The notes beneath the pieces were generated by a model that saw only the letters and a program-made list of their open reading frames with translations, had not been told where the DNA came from and made no database searches. From Nitrincola lacisaponensis (GTDB lineage: Bacteria > Pseudomonadota > Gammaproteobacteria > Pseudomonadales > Balneatricaceae): a stretch of DNA of 64,000 nt. This document shows positions 1-9,691 of this stretch, in pieces (positions within the stretch are counted from its first letter, which is position 1; the number at the start of each line of letters is the position of its first letter). A program made the position numbers and the translations under genes. The stretch is from NCBI RefSeq assembly GCF_000691225.1, contig NZ_JMSZ01000016.1, forward strand, positions 558,001 through 622,000, written 5' to 3'.

Positions 1-794
<794 letters not shown>

Positions 795-800
795 ACCTGT

Positions 801-1448
801 TTAGGCCCAGCTTTCCACCTGGGCATCATTGATCAGCAGGCGAACCAGGTCAGTCCGCGAGATAATGCCGAGCAGTTCGTCCTGATCACTGATGACAGGA
901 ATGGCTGCAATCGGATAGTTCACAAAGGTGGATGCAATCTGGGACAGTTCGGTATCCAGTGTGGCGGCAACCATCTGCTTCTGATAGACCACTGCCACAG
1001 TCACAGTTGAATCTGTACCGTGCTCGAGAATATCGGGACGGGAGATCAATCCCAACGGTCGCTCACTGTCATCAATTACCACCAGATGAGCGATCTGATA
1101 CTCTTCCAATTGCAACCAGGCCTGACGCAGCGAGGCAGTCAGCGCGATGGTTTGCACAGGAAAGGTCATAATCTGTTGGGCACGCAGCGCCGGACGTGCC
1201 GTTTTTGGCTTGCCGGCAGTGCGTGTTTGCTCATAAGCGGCCTGGGGACCTGCCGTGGTGGTCGGGCGGCGGCCAGACTCAGGGTCGAGACGTATCAGGC
1301 GCTCACTGAAGCGCTGTAAATTTTCCTCGGAGCCCGGCAAGGTCCCGGACTGTTTACTGGCAGCCGTTTCATCGACACTGCGTCCTTTGAACAGTGCCTT
1401 GACCGGTGTTTGGATACGATTGCCTTGATCAATAATTATCAGTGACAT
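801..1448 (-). CDS. CBS-domain pair protein
   Basis: A 215-residue cytoplasmic protein with two CBS motifs, at about residues 90-140 (IMTFPVQTIALTASL... VVIDDSERPLGLISR) and 158-208 (AAIPVISDQDELLGIISRTDL). CBS pairs usually bind adenine nucleotides and regulate a partner. Here no catalytic or membrane domain is attached, so the partner is unknown. The first 90 residues are polar and low in recognisable structure. It converges with ligA and lies downstream of mnmC on the same strand with a gap of about 50 bases. The ATG at 1448 gives a plausible N-terminus. The CBS fold is clear; the function is not. Confidence 0.8.
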   Translation of the reverse strand: MSLIIIDQGNRIQTPVKALFKGRSVDETAASKQSGTLPGSEENLQRFSERLIRLDPESGRRPTTTAGPQAAYEQTRTAGKPKTARPALRAQQIMTFPVQTIALTASLRQAWLQLEEYQIAHLVVIDDSERPLGLISRPDILEHGTDSTVTVAVVYQKQMVAATLDTELSQIASTFVNYPIAAIPVISDQDELLGIISRTDLVRLLINDAQVESWA

Positions 1449-1502
1449 AGTTCAGCGACTCCCCCTGCTTCTATGAGTATATCGTCATTTTGCTGAAAAG
1501 CA

Positions 1503-3431
1503 TTAAATACGACGTCGACTGAGGTCACGCAGAATAAAGCGCCCTGGATCCAGGCGTTCAATCAACTCTGCCGGTAAGGGTGCAGGTAAGTCACAGAGCA
1601 TGGCTGTGATCAGTGCGGCGCTGATCGGGCAGGAGATCAGTCCCTTGGAGCCATGGCCGGTGTTGACATAGAGTCCTGACACTCTGGGAATCTCCAGTCC
1701 TGACGCACGCCTGGCATCGGTACGCAGTCCGGCAAAGCGTTGCAGGGTTTCGTTATAGTCAGCAATCGCTCCAACCAGCGGAAGGTAGTCAGGTGTACTG
1801 CAGCGATATCCGGTGCGCCCGTTGCATTGTGCCGGTGTTAATCCCTCAAATTCAGGCAAGGCAGCTGCCAGGGTGTCCAGATTCTGCTGATGATCAGCGT
1901 CTCTCAAGGCCAGGTCTGTCTGGTGCAGGTCAAATGTCGCTCCGAAACAGTATTTTCCCCGGCGTGGTGGAGAGATATAGCCTTCACCACAGACAACCGT
2001 TTTCAGTTGCGGCAGTGTGTCACCGGCCTGGATTAAACTGGTTTGCCCCCGAATCGGCTTGAGTGGCAGATGTTGCAGTGGTGTCAGCTGACGTGCATCG
2101 GCAGCCGTGCAGATAACCACATGCGTTGCCTGGAAGGTATGTGTCGTGGTGCTGACGGTCCAGTGTGCATCGGCTGCCTGGTCGAGCTGCTGCACAGTCT
2201 GCTGGTAGTGGCAGCTAATTAACGGATGCTGCAGAAGGTAACGACAGTAATCCGCCGGTGCGACCCAGCCTGCATCCGGAAAAAACAGACCGCTGTGAGG
2301 TATTTTACTGCCCGCCAGGGTTGAGGCGGTTTCGGCGTTGACCGGTTGGAGCAGGGATTCCGGATAGAGTCCACTCGTCTCAATCTGTTGATGACGCTGC
2401 TGGTCACGTTCGCTAATAGCCAGCTGCAGTACACCACAGAGCGAGGCCAGATCGGACGCGTGTGCGGGCAGTTGGCGGAGCTGATTGACGCTGTAGCCTA
2501 ACCCCTGCAGGTGAAAGGCGCTGTGGGGTGTGGGTTTGACCGCCAGTTTGGCATACAGGGCTCCCTGTGCATTGCCTGAACCCTGCTGTGCGGGTTCGGC
2601 TTCGCGTTCCAGTAATGTGACGGCAACACCGGCTTCTGCCAGCATACGTGCAGTGCTGGCACCGGCCAGTCCTGCGCCCACGACGATCACCTGCTGTGGG
2701 CGTGGAAAAGACTGTTGAGCTGACAGCGTGGCGTATTCACCACAGAGCATTTCCCGTTTACGGCCAAATCCCGGCTGTTTACTCAGCTGAAAACCGGCCT
2801 GCTGCAACCCCTCTCGTACACTGCGTGCCACGGTAAAGGTAGCCAGCGTTGTGCTGTCATGGCTACAGTCCGCCATTCCCTGAAACAGGCGTGGGTGCCA
2901 CATCTCCGGGTTCTTGGCGGGCGCAAAACCATCCAGAAACCAGGCATCGACCCGTGCCTTTAACTGGGAAATCTGTTCCAGCAGGTCTCCCAGAACCAGT
3001 GTCAGTTGAATACGCTCCTGATCAAAAAACAGTGTATAAAAGCCTTCCATCGGTGCGGGGTATTGCGACAGAAACGCCTCCTGGCAATCGTTCAGCTCTG
3101 ACCAGTCTTGCCAGATATGTCTGATATCCTGGCGTGACAAAGGGTATTTTTCAAAGCTGATAAAATGCAGTGTTGCCTGTGGGTTCGCCTGCTTCAGCCA
3201 TTGCTGGCGGGTCACCAGAAAGTTGAGCCCTGTACCAAAGCCTGTTTCGGCAATGACAAAGTGTTCACCGGCACTGAGGCTAGCAAAGCGCTGAGGCAAC
3301 TGGTTGCCCTCTATGAAAACATGCTGTGTTTCAGCCGCACCGCCTGTCTGGTTGAAATAGATATCCTCAAACTGTGTAGAGACCGGAACACCTGCCTGCC
3401 AGCGTAACTGAGCGTTCTTAACAGGTTGCAT
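1503..3431 (-). CDS. mnmC: bifunctional tRNA (mnm5s2U34) biosynthesis protein MnmC
   Basis: The N-terminal half is an SAM-dependent methyltransferase (motif AETGFGTGLNFL near residue 65). The C-terminal half is an FAD-dependent oxidase with the dinucleotide motif VIVVGAGLAGASTARML near residue 255. MnmC removes the carboxymethyl group from cmnm5(s2)U34 of tRNA and then methylates the product, the last two steps of wobble uridine modification. The start is set at the ATG at 3431 (MQPVKNAQLRW), which aligns with the usual N-terminus; an upstream in-frame ATG at 3485 would add 18 unlikely residues. It overlaps the end of ampD by 14 bases, so the two are probably co-transcribed. Length (642 residues) is normal for the fused form. 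Confidence 0.93.
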   Translation of the reverse strand: MQPVKNAQLRWQAGVPVSTQFEDIYFNQTGGAAETQHVFIEGNQLPQRFASLSAGEHFVIAETGFGTGLNFLVTRQQWLKQANPQATLHFISFEKYPLSRQDIRHIWQDWSELNDCQEAFLSQYPAPMEGFYTLFFDQERIQLTLVLGDLLEQISQLKARVDAWFLDGFAPAKNPEMWHPRLFQGMADCSHDSTTLATFTVARSVREGLQQAGFQLSKQPGFGRKREMLCGEYATLSAQQSFPRPQQVIVVGAGLAGASTARMLAEAGVAVTLLEREAEPAQQGSGNAQGALYAKLAVKPTPHSAFHLQGLGYSVNQLRQLPAHASDLASLCGVLQLAISERDQQRHQQIETSGLYPESLLQPVNAETASTLAGSKIPHSGLFFPDAGWVAPADYCRYLLQHPLISCHYQQTVQQLDQAADAHWTVSTTTHTFQATHVVICTAADARQLTPLQHLPLKPIRGQTSLIQAGDTLPQLKTVVCGEGYISPPRRGKYCFGATFDLHQTDLALRDADHQQNLDTLAAALPEFEGLTPAQCNGRTGYRCSTPDYLPLVGAIADYNETLQRFAGLRTDARRASGLEIPRVSGLYVNTGHGSKGLISCPISAALITAMLCDLPAPLPAELIERLDPGRFILRDLSRRRI

Positions 3432-3990
3432 GCGCGTCTCCTGACCGAGGTGCCTGTAGCTGCTGCAGGTAGTAGGTCCAGTCAAAACAGGGGCCCGGAT
3501 CTGTTTTACGCTCTGGTGCGATATCCGAATGCCCGGTAATCCGCTCTGCTGTGATCGCCGGGTAATGCTGCATCAGTAATCGGGTGACGGTGATCAGCTG
3601 CTGATACTGTTGATCAGTAAAGGGCTGATCATCTGTGCCTTCCAGTTCAATTCCGATGGAAAAGTCATTGCATTGCTCTCGACCGGCATAACAGGAGACG
3701 CCAGCATGCCAGGCCCGACGGTTAAAGGGAACAAACTGCAACAGGCTGCCATCACGCCGAATCAGCAGGTGTGCTGATACGCGCAGTGCCGCAATAGCAA
3801 CAAAATCCGGATGAGCCGCCGGGTCCAGCCGATTACAGAACAGATCTTCAATATAGGGGCCGCCAAACTCACCGGCAGGCAGGCTGATATTGTGTATCAC
3901 CAGCAGTGAAATTTCGTCTGCGGGGCGTTCATTGTGATTATCACACTGGATCTGTCTGGCGCTGCTCAGGCGATGGTCATGTATTTGCAT
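3418..3990 (-). CDS. ampD: 1,6-anhydro-N-acetylmuramyl-L-alanine amidase AmpD
   Basis: A cytoplasmic zinc amidase that cleaves the peptide from anhydromuropeptides during cell-wall recycling; its loss commonly derepresses AmpC beta-lactamase where AmpR is present. The amidase_2 signatures are visible: LLVIHNISLPAGEFGG with the first zinc His, the segment around CNDFSIGIELEG, and ITGHSDIAPERKTDPGPCF carrying the second His and the Asp ligand. The frame is open to 4068, but the ATG at 3990 (MQIHDHRL) gives about 190 residues, the usual length, and places the conserved block where it sits in E. coli AmpD. It is divergent from nadC, an arrangement shared with other gammaproteobacteria, and overlaps mnmC downstream. 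Confidence 0.92.
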   Translation of the reverse strand: MQIHDHRLSSARQIQCDNHNERPADEISLLVIHNISLPAGEFGGPYIEDLFCNRLDPAAHPDFVAIAALRVSAHLLIRRDGSLLQFVPFNRRAWHAGVSCYAGREQCNDFSIGIELEGTDDQPFTDQQYQQLITVTRLLMQHYPAITAERITGHSDIAPERKTDPGPCFDWTYYLQQLQAPRSGDAHATC

Positions 3991-4048
3991 AGGGACTGGC
4001 ACAGAGGGTTCCTGCTGGTTAGAATGCTGCAACCTGTTATTGATCTGA

Positions 4049-4909
<861 letters not shown>

Positions 4910-4926
4910 TTTTGGCTGCCTGAAGG

Positions 4927-6027
4927 TTACATAACCCGGTTTGTGCTGAGGTATTTAAAGCTTGCCTCCGGTCCTGTGCCGTCAGCATAGAGGGTGACTC
5001 CGGAGCGCAAACAGATTGACAGCTGCTGGTGCGAGGCTTCTGTCTCTGCGGGTAGCAGATGATTCACGGCCGCTTTTTCTTCCAGCAGCTCCTGCTCGGT
5101 ATGCTTCATCATTTTCTGACTGAATGCATTCAGGTCCAGTCCTTTGACGATCTGGTAGCGGCCATAATTGCAGCGTACCGGGAAGGAATAGAAAATCCCC
5201 TTTTCAATACCATAGCTGCCATCACTGATAATCCCCATGCTCACCACCTGTCCTGGTGGAGTGCCGAGCGTCCAGTCACGCATATGGTGAATAATTGCCT
5301 GGGCCGCAGACGCCGCACTGGACACGCCACGGGCATCGATAATCTGGCTGCCGCGGGTTTGTACCTTGGGAATGAACTCTTGTTGATACCATTCCTGATC
5401 AATCTGCTCCATGACCGGTTGTCCCAGTACACTGGCGTGGTAGAGGTCAGGAAACTGGGTGGGCGAGTGGTTACCCCAGATGATAATGCCATCAATATCC
5501 AGTGGATTTGCACCGGTGTGGTTGGCCAGAATGCCTTTGGCCCGATTGTGATCAAGCCGGGTCAGTGCCGTAAACTGCGAAGGCGATAGTTTCGGCGCGT
5601 TACGACTGGCAATCAGTGCATTGGTGTTCGCCGGATTACCCACTACCAGGACCTTTACATCGCGGTTGGCATGATCGTTCAGTGCTTTCCCCTGGCGGGT
5701 GAAAATTTCTGCATTCACTTCCAGCAGATCGCGTCGTTCCATACCGGGCCCACGCGGGCGAGCCCCGATCAATAAGGCATAGTGTGCATTGTTGAAACCT
5801 TCTTCAACATTATCGTGCAACGTAATGGTATGCAGTAAGGGAAACGCACAGTCTTCCAGCTCCATGGCCAGACCACGCAGCGCTTCCATGCGTTCGGGCA
5901 TTTCGATCAATTGCAGAATAACGGGCTGATCATCACCCATCATGCTGCCATCGGCGATCTGGAAAAGCAGGCTGTTACTGATGGCACCAGCGGCACCGGT
6001 GATAGCAATACGAACAGGGCGTCTCAT
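4927..6027 (-). CDS. mdh: NAD(P)-dependent malate dehydrogenase
   Basis: Lactate/malate dehydrogenase family, the MDH subgroup with an [13 protein letters not shown] nucleotide-binding turn. The substrate-binding arginine segment [15 protein letters not shown], the Asp-Arg pair in LTRLDHNRA and the catalytic His in [14 protein letters not shown] are all present. It interconverts malate and oxaloacetate in the TCA cycle. At 366 residues it is about 40 longer than typical members (near 326). The excess is a C-terminal tail after the usual end, running through [11 protein letters not shown] to LSTNRVM, which is coding in the same frame and so not a frameshift. It is divergent from ubiU. Confidence 0.9.
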   Translation of the reverse strand: MRRPVRIAITGAAGAISNSLLFQIADGSMMGDDQPVILQLIEMPERMEALRGLAMELEDCAFPLLHTITLHDNVEEGFNNAHYALLIGARPRGPGMERRDLLEVNAEIFTRQGKALNDHANRDVKVLVVGNPANTNALIASRNAPKLSPSQFTALTRLDHNRAKGILANHTGANPLDIDGIIIWGNHSPTQFPDLYHASVLGQPVMEQIDQEWYQQEFIPKVQTRGSQIIDARGVSSAASAAQAIIHHMRDWTLGTPPGQVVSMGIISDGSYGIEKGIFYSFPVRCNYGRYQIVKGLDLNAFSQKMMKHTEQELLEEKAAVNHLLPAETEASHQQLSICLRSGVTLYADGTGPEASFKYLSTNRVM

Positions 6028-6153
6028 ATAAGGCTCTCTTTATTGTTGTGGTGACTTAAGTCTGCAGAATACTAGACTAAAGTCTATTGAATATAAATCC
6101 CTGCTAATGTTGCTGGTGGAAATAGACTATCCCTGTATGGCACCAACCGGATC

Positions 6154-6167
6154 ATGACTCATATCAA
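6154..6167. promoter_or_regulatory. candidate FNR/ANR box upstream of ubiU
   Basis: ATGAC-TCAT-ATCAA matches the FNR consensus TTGAT-N4-ATCAA at 8 of 10 positions, with one perfect half site. It lies 52 bases upstream of the ubiU start in the 191-bp mdh/ubiU divergent interval. UbiUV supports ubiquinone synthesis without oxygen, so anaerobic control is plausible. The match is imperfect and could be chance, but ubiT, the partner gene, has a perfect box. Confidence 0.45.
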
Positions 6168-6218
6168 CTTATCACGGCAGTTGAACTGCTATGCTTGCCC
6201 AAATTTTTGGAGGTACGC

Positions 6219-7214
6219 ATGGAGTTGGTCTGTCCTGCCGGAAATCTTCCGGCACTGAAAAAAGCAGTTGATGAAGGCGCGGATGCCGTCTATTTCGGTT
6301 TTCAGAATGCCACCAATGCCCGTCAGTTTATTGGCCTGAATTTTACCGACAAACGTGCAAATGAAGGGATTGAGTACGCCCAAAGCCGGGGTTGCAAGGT
6401 GTTTTGTGCGATCAATACCTATCCTCAGCCGAATGGTTGGCGGGAGTGGACCGCCGCTGTTGATCAGGCTGCCAGCCTGGGGGTGGATGCTCTGATTCTG
6501 GCGGATATGGGGCTGCTGGATTATGCGGCACAAACCCATCCGGATCTGTCACGCCATCTGTCTGTACAGGGTTCGGCGACCAGTCATGCCGCCCTGCGTT
6601 TTTACCAGCAGCAGTTTGGCATCAAACGTGCGGTCTTGCCGCGGGTACTGTCTATCAGTCAGGTCGAGGATCTGGCGCGTCAAAGCCCGGTTGAGCTGGA
6701 AGTCTTTGCCTTTGGCAGTCTGTGTATCATGGCGGAAGGGCGCTGTTACCTCTCTTCATACCTGACGGATGAGTCCCCCAATACCCGGGGTGCCTGTTCA
6801 CCAGCCAAAGCCGTGCGCTGGCTGGAAACCGATCAGGGGCTGGAGGCGCGTCTCAATGGTGTGCTGATTGATCGTTTTCAGGCTGGAGAGAAAGCGGGTT
6901 ATCCAACCCTTTGCAAGGGCCGCTTTGCCGTTGGCGATGAAACCTATCATGCACTGGAAGAGCCGGTCAGCCTGTCAACGCTGGATCTGTTGCCGAAGCT
7001 GAAAGCGCTGGGTATTTCAGCTGTGAAGATCGAAGGGCGTCAGCGCAGTCCGGCCTATGTTGCTCAGGTCACACGTGTCTGGCGTCAGGCAGTGGATGCG
7101 GCAGGTGCTGCTGAGCCGGATTCGGTGCGCATGCAGGCCTGGGCTGCGCAGCTCAGTCAACTCTCCGAGGGCAGTTTGACGACTCTGGGTGCTTATCACC
7201 GCAAGTGGAAATAG
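6219..7214 (+). CDS. ubiU: O2-independent ubiquinone biosynthesis protein UbiU (U32 family)
   Basis: A U32 peptidase-family protein of 331 residues. With UbiV it forms an iron-sulfur complex required for the hydroxylation steps of ubiquinone synthesis when oxygen is absent; prephenate is reported as oxygen donor in E. coli. The four cysteines expected to hold the [4Fe-4S] cluster are visible in GSLCIMAEGRCYLSS, RGACSP and TLCKGRF. The start is the ATG at 6219 (MELVCPAGNL), preceded by TTGGAGG at 6207-6213; the longer frame from 6195 lacks support. It is followed by ubiV after 6 bases, so they form an operon. Older annotations call this a collagenase-like protease (YhbU). Confidence 0.92.
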   Translation: MELVCPAGNLPALKKAVDEGADAVYFGFQNATNARQFIGLNFTDKRANEGIEYAQSRGCKVFCAINTYPQPNGWREWTAAVDQAASLGVDALILADMGLLDYAAQTHPDLSRHLSVQGSATSHAALRFYQQQFGIKRAVLPRVLSISQVEDLARQSPVELEVFAFGSLCIMAEGRCYLSSYLTDESPNTRGACSPAKAVRWLETDQGLEARLNGVLIDRFQAGEKAGYPTLCKGRFAVGDETYHALEEPVSLSTLDLLPKLKALGISAVKIEGRQRSPAYVAQVTRVWRQAVDAAGAAEPDSVRMQAWAAQLSQLSEGSLTTLGAYHRKWK

Positions 7215-7220
7215 GAACAT

Positions 7221-8132
7221 ATGATGCAGTTATCTTTAGGCCCATTACTCTATTACTGGCCTGCTGAGCAGGTGGATGCCTTTTATCAACAGGCGGCTGA
7301 ATGGCCTGTTGAAGTTGTGCATCTGGGAGAAACGGTTTGCTCACGCCGCCGGGAACTCAAGCTGGATGACTGGGAGCGTATCGGTAAACACTTGGTGGCT
7401 TCCGGTAAGCAGGTGGTGTTGTCGACGCAGGCGTTGATTGAATCGGAAGCCGATCTTAAACAGTTACGCCGTTTGCTGGATCTGGCTGCAGAGCAGGGCT
7501 GGCAGGTTGAGGCCAATGATCAGAGTGCACTGTATTATCTGACCGAGGCTGAGCTGCCTTTTACGACCGGACCTTCACTGAACATATACAATCTCAGAAC
7601 CCTGTCGAACCTGTCCGCTCTGGGTCTGCAACGCTGGTGTTTGCCGGTGGAGTTAAGCCGGGAGACGCTGGCAGATCTGCAGCAGGGAATTGCAGAGCAG
7701 CAACTGGATCTGGAGACTGAGGTGTTTGCTTACGGGCACCTGCCTCTGGCCTGGTCATCGCGCTGTTTTACGGCACGCTATCATGACTTGCCCAAGGACC
7801 GTTGTGGATTTGTCTGCCAGCAGTATGCTGCCGGTTTACCGATGCGTACCCAGGAATCACGGGATGTGTTTGTACTGAATGGCATTCAGACGCTGTCTGG
7901 TGCCTGCTGCAATCTGCTTGATCAGTTACCCTTAATGCGTCGTCATGGGGTTCAGGTAGTGCGTCTGAGTCCACAGGCCGAAGGGATGGCAGCGGTGGTC
8001 AGTCAGTTCGACCGGATGCGTTCAGGTGAGTTGCCATTGGGGCAGGAAATCCCGCTGCATGCGCAGCAGGATTGTAACGGTTACTGGTTTGGACGTCCGG
8101 GCATGGACCGGGTTAACCCACTGATGGACTAA
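7221..8132 (+). CDS. ubiV: O2-independent ubiquinone biosynthesis protein UbiV (U32 family)
   Basis: The second U32-family subunit of the UbiU-UbiV complex. Cluster-binding cysteines are visible in LGETVCSRRREL near residue 37 and in the group SSRCFTARYHDLPKDRCGFVC near residues 178-196. Length (303 or 302 residues; two consecutive ATGs begin the gene) is close to E. coli YhbV. It lies 6 bases after ubiU. Its last 20 bases overlap the end of ubiT on the opposite strand, so the two transcripts converge with no spacer and could pair at their 3' ends. Confidence 0.92.
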   Translation: MMQLSLGPLLYYWPAEQVDAFYQQAAEWPVEVVHLGETVCSRRRELKLDDWERIGKHLVASGKQVVLSTQALIESEADLKQLRRLLDLAAEQGWQVEANDQSALYYLTEAELPFTTGPSLNIYNLRTLSNLSALGLQRWCLPVELSRETLADLQQGIAEQQLDLETEVFAYGHLPLAWSSRCFTARYHDLPKDRCGFVCQQYAAGLPMRTQESRDVFVLNGIQTLSGACCNLLDQLPLMRRHGVQVVRLSPQAEGMAAVVSQFDRMRSGELPLGQEIPLHAQQDCNGYWFGRPGMDRVNPLMD

Positions 8133-8619
8133 AGGGCCTCACTGCGCTGGGTAAACGCTGGCGCAGTGCCTCAAGTTGCAACAACAGCGTACCGATACGG
8201 GAGTCCGCCAGTGACCACTCCAGGCTGTCGAGCAGATTACGCACGCCCAGTCCCAGTTCAGTGTCGCCTTCCAGTACCAGTTTGCGTTGAAAGAACAGGC
8301 CATCCGCATCGGCTTGCTGGCGCGCCAGTTGGATAAAGGTCTCCAGGTCGCCACTGATAGTTACTTCACCTGTCTGTTGGCTGAGGCGCAGCTGCTCATT
8401 TTCCAGCGTGAGTGTCAGCTGTATCTGCAGATCCCGCAGTCGAAGCGTGATAAAGCGCTCTGCCAGCAGGTCAAACTCACCTTCACGGATATAGCGGCCA
8501 AACAGCTGATTCAGTTGCGGCTCTACCAGTTGGCATTTCAACGACCAGGGCACCCAGCGGTCCAGGCGTCGGAGCATGGGAGCAGGGGAGGGTAAGCGAT
8601 CCGTTAACAACTTCAGCAT
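8113..8619 (-). CDS. ubiT: ubiquinone biosynthesis accessory factor UbiT (SCP2 sterol-binding domain)
   Basis: A 168-residue SCP2-domain protein (E. coli YhbT type). UbiT carries or binds the polyprenyl ubiquinone intermediates and is needed with UbiU and UbiV for anaerobic ubiquinone synthesis. The SCP2 core runs through the middle (LLAERFITLRLRDLQIQL ... VTISGDLETFIQLA ... KLVLEGDTELGL). It is convergent with ubiV (20-base overlap). A perfect FNR-type box lies 63-76 bases upstream of its ATG. All three anaerobic genes are therefore adjacent, as in many facultative gammaproteobacteria. Confidence 0.9.
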   Translation of the reverse strand: MLKLLTDRLPSPAPMLRRLDRWVPWSLKCQLVEPQLNQLFGRYIREGEFDLLAERFITLRLRDLQIQLTLTLENEQLRLSQQTGEVTISGDLETFIQLARQQADADGLFFQRKLVLEGDTELGLGVRNLLDSLEWSLADSRIGTLLLQLEALRQRLPSAVRPFSPSVG

Positions 8620-8681
8620 GGCGGTTCCTCATCCGGGATATTCAGAGATGTCTAGGGTAAACGCCTCAGTGCATGACTGTG

Positions 8682-8695
8682 TTGATACGGATCAA
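8682..8695 (-). promoter_or_regulatory. FNR/ANR box for ubiT
   Basis: TTGAT-ACGG-ATCAA is a perfect match to the FNR/ANR dyad. It sits between ubiT and the end of the XRE-cupin gene, 63 bases upstream of the ubiT ATG. A class II geometry (centre at -41.5) would put the transcript start near 8647, leaving a short leader. The regulator is an oxygen-sensing iron-sulfur activator; anaerobic induction of ubiT is the obvious inference. Confidence 0.8.
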
Positions 8696-8702
8696 TCCGG
8701 CG

Positions 8703-9299
8703 TTACTGTGTGTCATCATAATGAATGACGGACAGCAACCGAATCGGCACCTCAATCAGGGCTTCAGGTCCATGTGGGACTTCAGCATCAAATGACAGGC
8801 TGTCACCGGGACCCATTTCATATAGGTGGTTGCCGTGCCGATAGAGAATGCGACCTTCCAGCAGGTAGATAAATTCCTGTCCGGGATGTGAGAAGGTTGG
8901 AAATACCTCTGATGCATCGTCCATGGTGATCAGGAAAGGCTCGTAGCTTTTCTTTTTACCACGCTGATAGCTGAGCAGTTGATAGGTGTGGCCTTTCTCG
9001 GTTCCACGACGTACCACTTCCATGCCTTCGCCCGAGCGTGTCAACTGGGCACCGCCTTCTGGACGGTCATAGTCACTGAACAGGGTGGAGATCGTCAGGC
9101 CGATGGCATCACATAAACGGCTCAGTGTATCCAGACTGGTAGAGACCTGGGCATTTTCGATTTTACTGACCATCCCCTGACTGAGTCCGGCAATACGGGC
9201 AACGTCGATGATCTTGAGTCCCTGTTCCACGCGTTTGCGCTTCACTTTCATGCCGATGTACTGCTCCAGGCGCAGTTTGGGGTCGTGTAAGTCCTGCAT
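8703..9299 (-). CDS. XRE-family regulator with C-terminal cupin domain
   Basis: Residues 10-70 form a Cro/C1 helix-turn-helix (MKVKRKRVEQGLKIIDVARIAG, then LSQGMVSKIENAQVSTSLDTL). Residues 110-190 form a cupin_2 sensor domain (FSHPGQEFIYLLEGRILY, then GPGDSLSFDAEVPHGPE). Such proteins usually repress or activate a neighbouring catabolic operon in response to a small ligand, often an amine or amino acid. The start is set at the ATG at 9299, preceded by AAAGGA; a frame open to 9365 lacks a ribosome site. It is divergent from the methylamine cluster, which suggests it as that cluster's regulator; this is inferred from position. Confidence 0.85.
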   Translation of the reverse strand: MQDLHDPKLRLEQYIGMKVKRKRVEQGLKIIDVARIAGLSQGMVSKIENAQVSTSLDTLSRLCDAIGLTISTLFSDYDRPEGGAQLTRSGEGMEVVRRGTEKGHTYQLLSYQRGKKKSYEPFLITMDDASEVFPTFSHPGQEFIYLLEGRILYRHGNHLYEMGPGDSLSFDAEVPHGPEALIEVPIRLLSVIHYDDTQ

Positions 9300-9391
9300 G
9301 TCTGTTTTCCTTTGGTGCAATTCAAGGTCAACACGCCCTGTTTGAGTGCGTTTTGATCCAGTCATAGTGAGCCCGGAGTGCGTGCTGTTGA

Positions 9392-9455
9392 GTGCTAAAT
9401 ATTTCCTTCCAGTATATAAAAATTATCATAAATAATAATTTCAGTCATTTAGCAC
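9392..9455. promoter_or_regulatory. widely spaced inverted repeat between regulator and mgdA
   Basis: GTGCTAAAT at 9392-9400 and its exact complement ATTTAGCAC at 9447-9455 flank an A/T-rich 46-base segment. Centres are 55 bases apart, close to five helical turns, so paired repressor dimers or a loop are possible. The position in the divergent XRE-cupin/mgdA interval makes it a candidate operator. No binding data. Confidence 0.4.
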
Positions 9456-9506
9456 GCTTTTAGGCAATTCATGCGCTCAATCTGCAGAAGCTGGCAAGCT
9501 TGTTGC

Positions 9507-9542
9507 TTTACTTAAAAGAAAATAACTTTCTTAAAAGTAAAC
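9507..9542. promoter_or_regulatory. 36-bp near-palindrome upstream of mgdA, shared with amt
   Basis: An outer pair TTTACTT/AAGTAAA encloses an inner pair AAGAAA/TTTCTT, and the octamer CTTAAAAG occurs twice, 19 bases apart (9511-9518 and 9530-9537). By hand alignment 29 of 36 bases match the segment at 19076-19111 in front of amt. It lies 150 bases upstream of mgdA. Best read as a common regulatory site for the two transcription units; the binding protein is unknown, with the XRE-cupin regulator as first candidate. The rest of the 9300-9691 interval is A/T-rich, with a possible 51-codon upstream frame (9555-9710) of doubtful reality. Confidence 0.55.
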
Positions 9543-9691
9543 GGATGGTTCGCGATGATGAAAAGCACTAGTCAGCGAAAGGGCTTTAAACAAGAGTTTA
9601 CACCGATTAGCAAAGGTTTGGGTATGGCTGATCATTCGGTCATGCCTGCGTCAGTGGTTCTGTCTGCATTGCATCTGACCGGGAGAGCATC

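Noticed and set aside
6219-8132. U32 collagenase-like proteases
   Set aside because: The conserved iron-sulfur cysteines, the paired genes and adjacent ubiT identify UbiU and UbiV.
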